Assembly: GCF_000764305.2 (NCBI RefSeq) | Contig: NW_025935958.1 | Coordinates: 124,001-188,000 of the forward strand | Length of the DNA: 64,000 nt | DNA from: Hyalella azteca | Taxonomy: Eukaryota > Arthropoda > Malacostraca > Amphipoda > Hyalellidae | Reading direction: 5' to 3' | Shown here: in pieces, positions 63,102 through 64,000 of the stretch | How the letters are laid out: every line of letters begins with the position of its first letter | Position numbering within the stretch: position 1 is the first letter of the stretch | Position numbers and translations under genes: made by a program | Notes under the pieces: generated by a model | Databases searched by the model: none | The model's input: the letters and a program-made list of their open reading frames with translations, nothing else | Told to the model about the DNA's origin: nothing

Positions 63102-63255
63102 CAGTGGGGGGAAATACCTAAATANATTTCTTTTGATAGTATTTTTGAATACTATGCGTCTCTATACATAATTTAAATCACTTTTCCTGTTAAGTTTGTG
63201 TACTTACATTAAAATACGATTTTTCAAGTGTACGAATATTTATTTCCCCCCACTG
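63102..63255. mobile_element. 154-bp MITE, Tc1/mariner type
   Basis: Perfect 15-bp terminal inverted repeats CAGTGGGGGGAAATA (63102-63116) and its complement (63241-63255), flanked by TA at 63100-63101 and 63256-63257. TA target duplication and a CAGTG start are characteristic of Tc1/mariner elements. No coding capacity. An N at 63125 lies inside. Its TIR differs from that of the 6594-6948 element, so two families are present. Confidence 0.9.
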
Positions 63256-63295
63256 TAACTATCACGAACACGTGCTCTTATGTCTACTTATGCAG

Positions 63296-63411
63296 GATGC
63301 AGCAACAGCAGTGCAGTGGAGCGAAAGAAGCTGCTGCGATGTGCCGCAGTAGCTTTAGGCTCTAGGACGCCTAAAGCTCCACTGCAGTCGCCGCTGAAAC
63401 TACTTGTGCAG
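63296..63411 (+). CDS. Candidate exon upstream of the coiled-coil exon
   Basis: After a TTATGCAG acceptor (AG at 63294-63295) one frame is open for 38 codons (CSNSSAVERKKLLRCAAVAL..., ending SPLKLLVQ), with CAG|GTTTTC as donor. The end phase (0) matches the start of the 63788 exon, giving ...LLVQ|SPDFR.... Against it: the donor is weak and the segment contains strong inverted repeats (AGCTTTAGGC 63351-63360 with 63369-63378; GCAGTGGAGC 63313-63322 with 63376-63385), which hints at structure instead of coding. Confidence 0.25.
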
Positions 63412-63653
63412 GTTTTCTAACTCGATAACCACTGTACTACACTTATGTTCACAGCACCGTCTCCCCCTGACATTTGAGCTCTGAGTCACAGTTTGTGTCT
63501 TTGCCTTATTATTTATTCTGGGTGTGATTGTATCGTTTATTAATCCTCTGATCTGGAATTTTGTATCTAGTCTCGATCTTGATTTATGTAAAAAATCCAA
63601 CTCGAATAAATCAGGAATGATTGCTTCTGTTTCATGCTTATGAGGACATTGCA

Positions 63654-63787
63654 TCAGAGATGCCACGACTGCTACAGTTAATTAATGGCTGTGTTGCAGA
63701 GATGCCACGACTGTGCTTCAGTTAATTAATGGCTGTGTTACAGAGATGCCACGACTGTGCTTCAGTTAATTAATGGCTGTGTTGCAG
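63654..63787 (+). repeat. Three tandem copies of a 3' splice-site region (44-bp period)
   Basis: A unit of GATGCCACGACT, CAGTTAATTAATGGCTGTGT and TRCAGAG recurs; its AG ends at 63699, 63743 and 63787, each 44 bases apart. The first copy has two fewer bases in its GACTG-CTACAG part. The third AG is the acceptor used by the 63788 exon. The start of each unit (AGATGCCACGACT) resembles the exon start (AGTCCCGACT), so the duplications may include the exon's first bases. Confidence 0.8.
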
Positions 63788-63932
63788 AGTCCCGACTTCC
63801 GACTTAAAAGACAACTGGCAATTCAAGAACAAGACCTGAAGCGCCTCTACCAGGAGGTCACCGACCTCATGGTAGAGAAGCAGGAGTGGCAAGCTCAACG
63901 GGGAATTTACGAAAGGAAAACTGCCCGTTCAG
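63788..63932 (+). CDS. Coiled-coil exon of a gene running off the right edge (partial)
   Basis: After TGTTGCAG the frame reads SPDFRLKRQLAIQEQDLKRL, then YQEVTDLMVEKQEWQAQRGI and YERKTARS, 48 codons plus one base, to CAG|GTTTGT. The sequence is highly charged and Leu-bearing at heptad-like spacing, as in a coiled coil. One alternative donor, three bases further (GTTT|GTGAGA), is possible. No family is recognised; a structural or cytoskeletal protein is plausible but unproven. Three tandem acceptors precede it; the two upstream AGs would add 44 or 88 bases and change frame. Confidence 0.6.
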
Positions 63933-64000
63933 GTTTGTGAGATCATTCCTTTGCTCAAACGCTAAATTTAAAAGTTTGGAAAATTTTAGGAAAAATGCTC
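63933..64000 (+). other. Start of intron after the coiled-coil exon
   Basis: AT-rich sequence after the donor; no further exon before the window ends. Confidence 0.5.

Overview
This window is eukaryotic nuclear DNA, most likely from an arthropod and possibly a crustacean. It is AT-rich, has long non-coding stretches and short exons with GT/AG introns, and is unusually dense in minisatellites. It carries a tRNA-derived SINE pair, a TA-flanked MITE and a mariner-like transposon remnant whose transposase ends in a motif common in arthropod genomes. A 220-base N gap (31105-31324) and single Ns at 53623 and 63125 show a draft assembly. No bacterial operon, CRISPR array, rRNA or intact tRNA gene was seen.

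Protein-coding content is sparse. (1) 3043-3790 (+) is the GC-rich terminal coding exon of a probable transcription factor, with an acidic run, a SUMO-type IKSE site and an eh1-like motif. Its DNA-binding domain is not in the window, and its 3' splice site is tandemly duplicated. (2) 54736-57963 (+) is a complete four-exon gene for a 171-residue protein that starts MGCCRCCC, has one membrane segment and a cysteine-rich ectodomain. Four exons join in frame through consensus splice sites; I do not recognise the family. (3) 63788-63932 (+) is a coiled-coil exon of a gene that continues past the right edge, preceded by three tandem copies of its own acceptor region. Weaker exon candidates lie at 15125, 38222, 39648-40036, 44550 and 63296. 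Small ORFs with good start context lie at 18875, 26248 and 28505.

Region by region: 1-3000 is intergenic or intronic with an ~88-bp repeat at the left edge. 3-15 kb holds the transcription-factor exon, a Tc1/mariner-type remnant (6594-6948) and 44-bp and 17-bp minisatellites. 15-30 kb has a possible first exon and 21-, 16-, 12- and 52-bp minisatellites. 30-33 kb is a 14-bp array, the N gap and a 55-bp array of about 20 units. 33-53 kb is mostly unannotated, with 41-, 31- and 19-bp arrays and a perfect 58-bp palindrome. 53.1-54.3 kb holds two inverted copies of a dimeric tRNA-SINE. 54.7-60.5 kb is the four-exon gene with a long 3' UTR and a strongly CpG-depleted second intron. 63.1-64 kb has a 154-bp MITE and the coiled-coil exon.

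The genes do not form a functional cluster. The most notable features are the uncharacterised MGCC membrane protein, the CpG desert inside its gene, tandem duplication of 3' splice sites at two separate exons, and the palindrome built from an inverted minisatellite unit.
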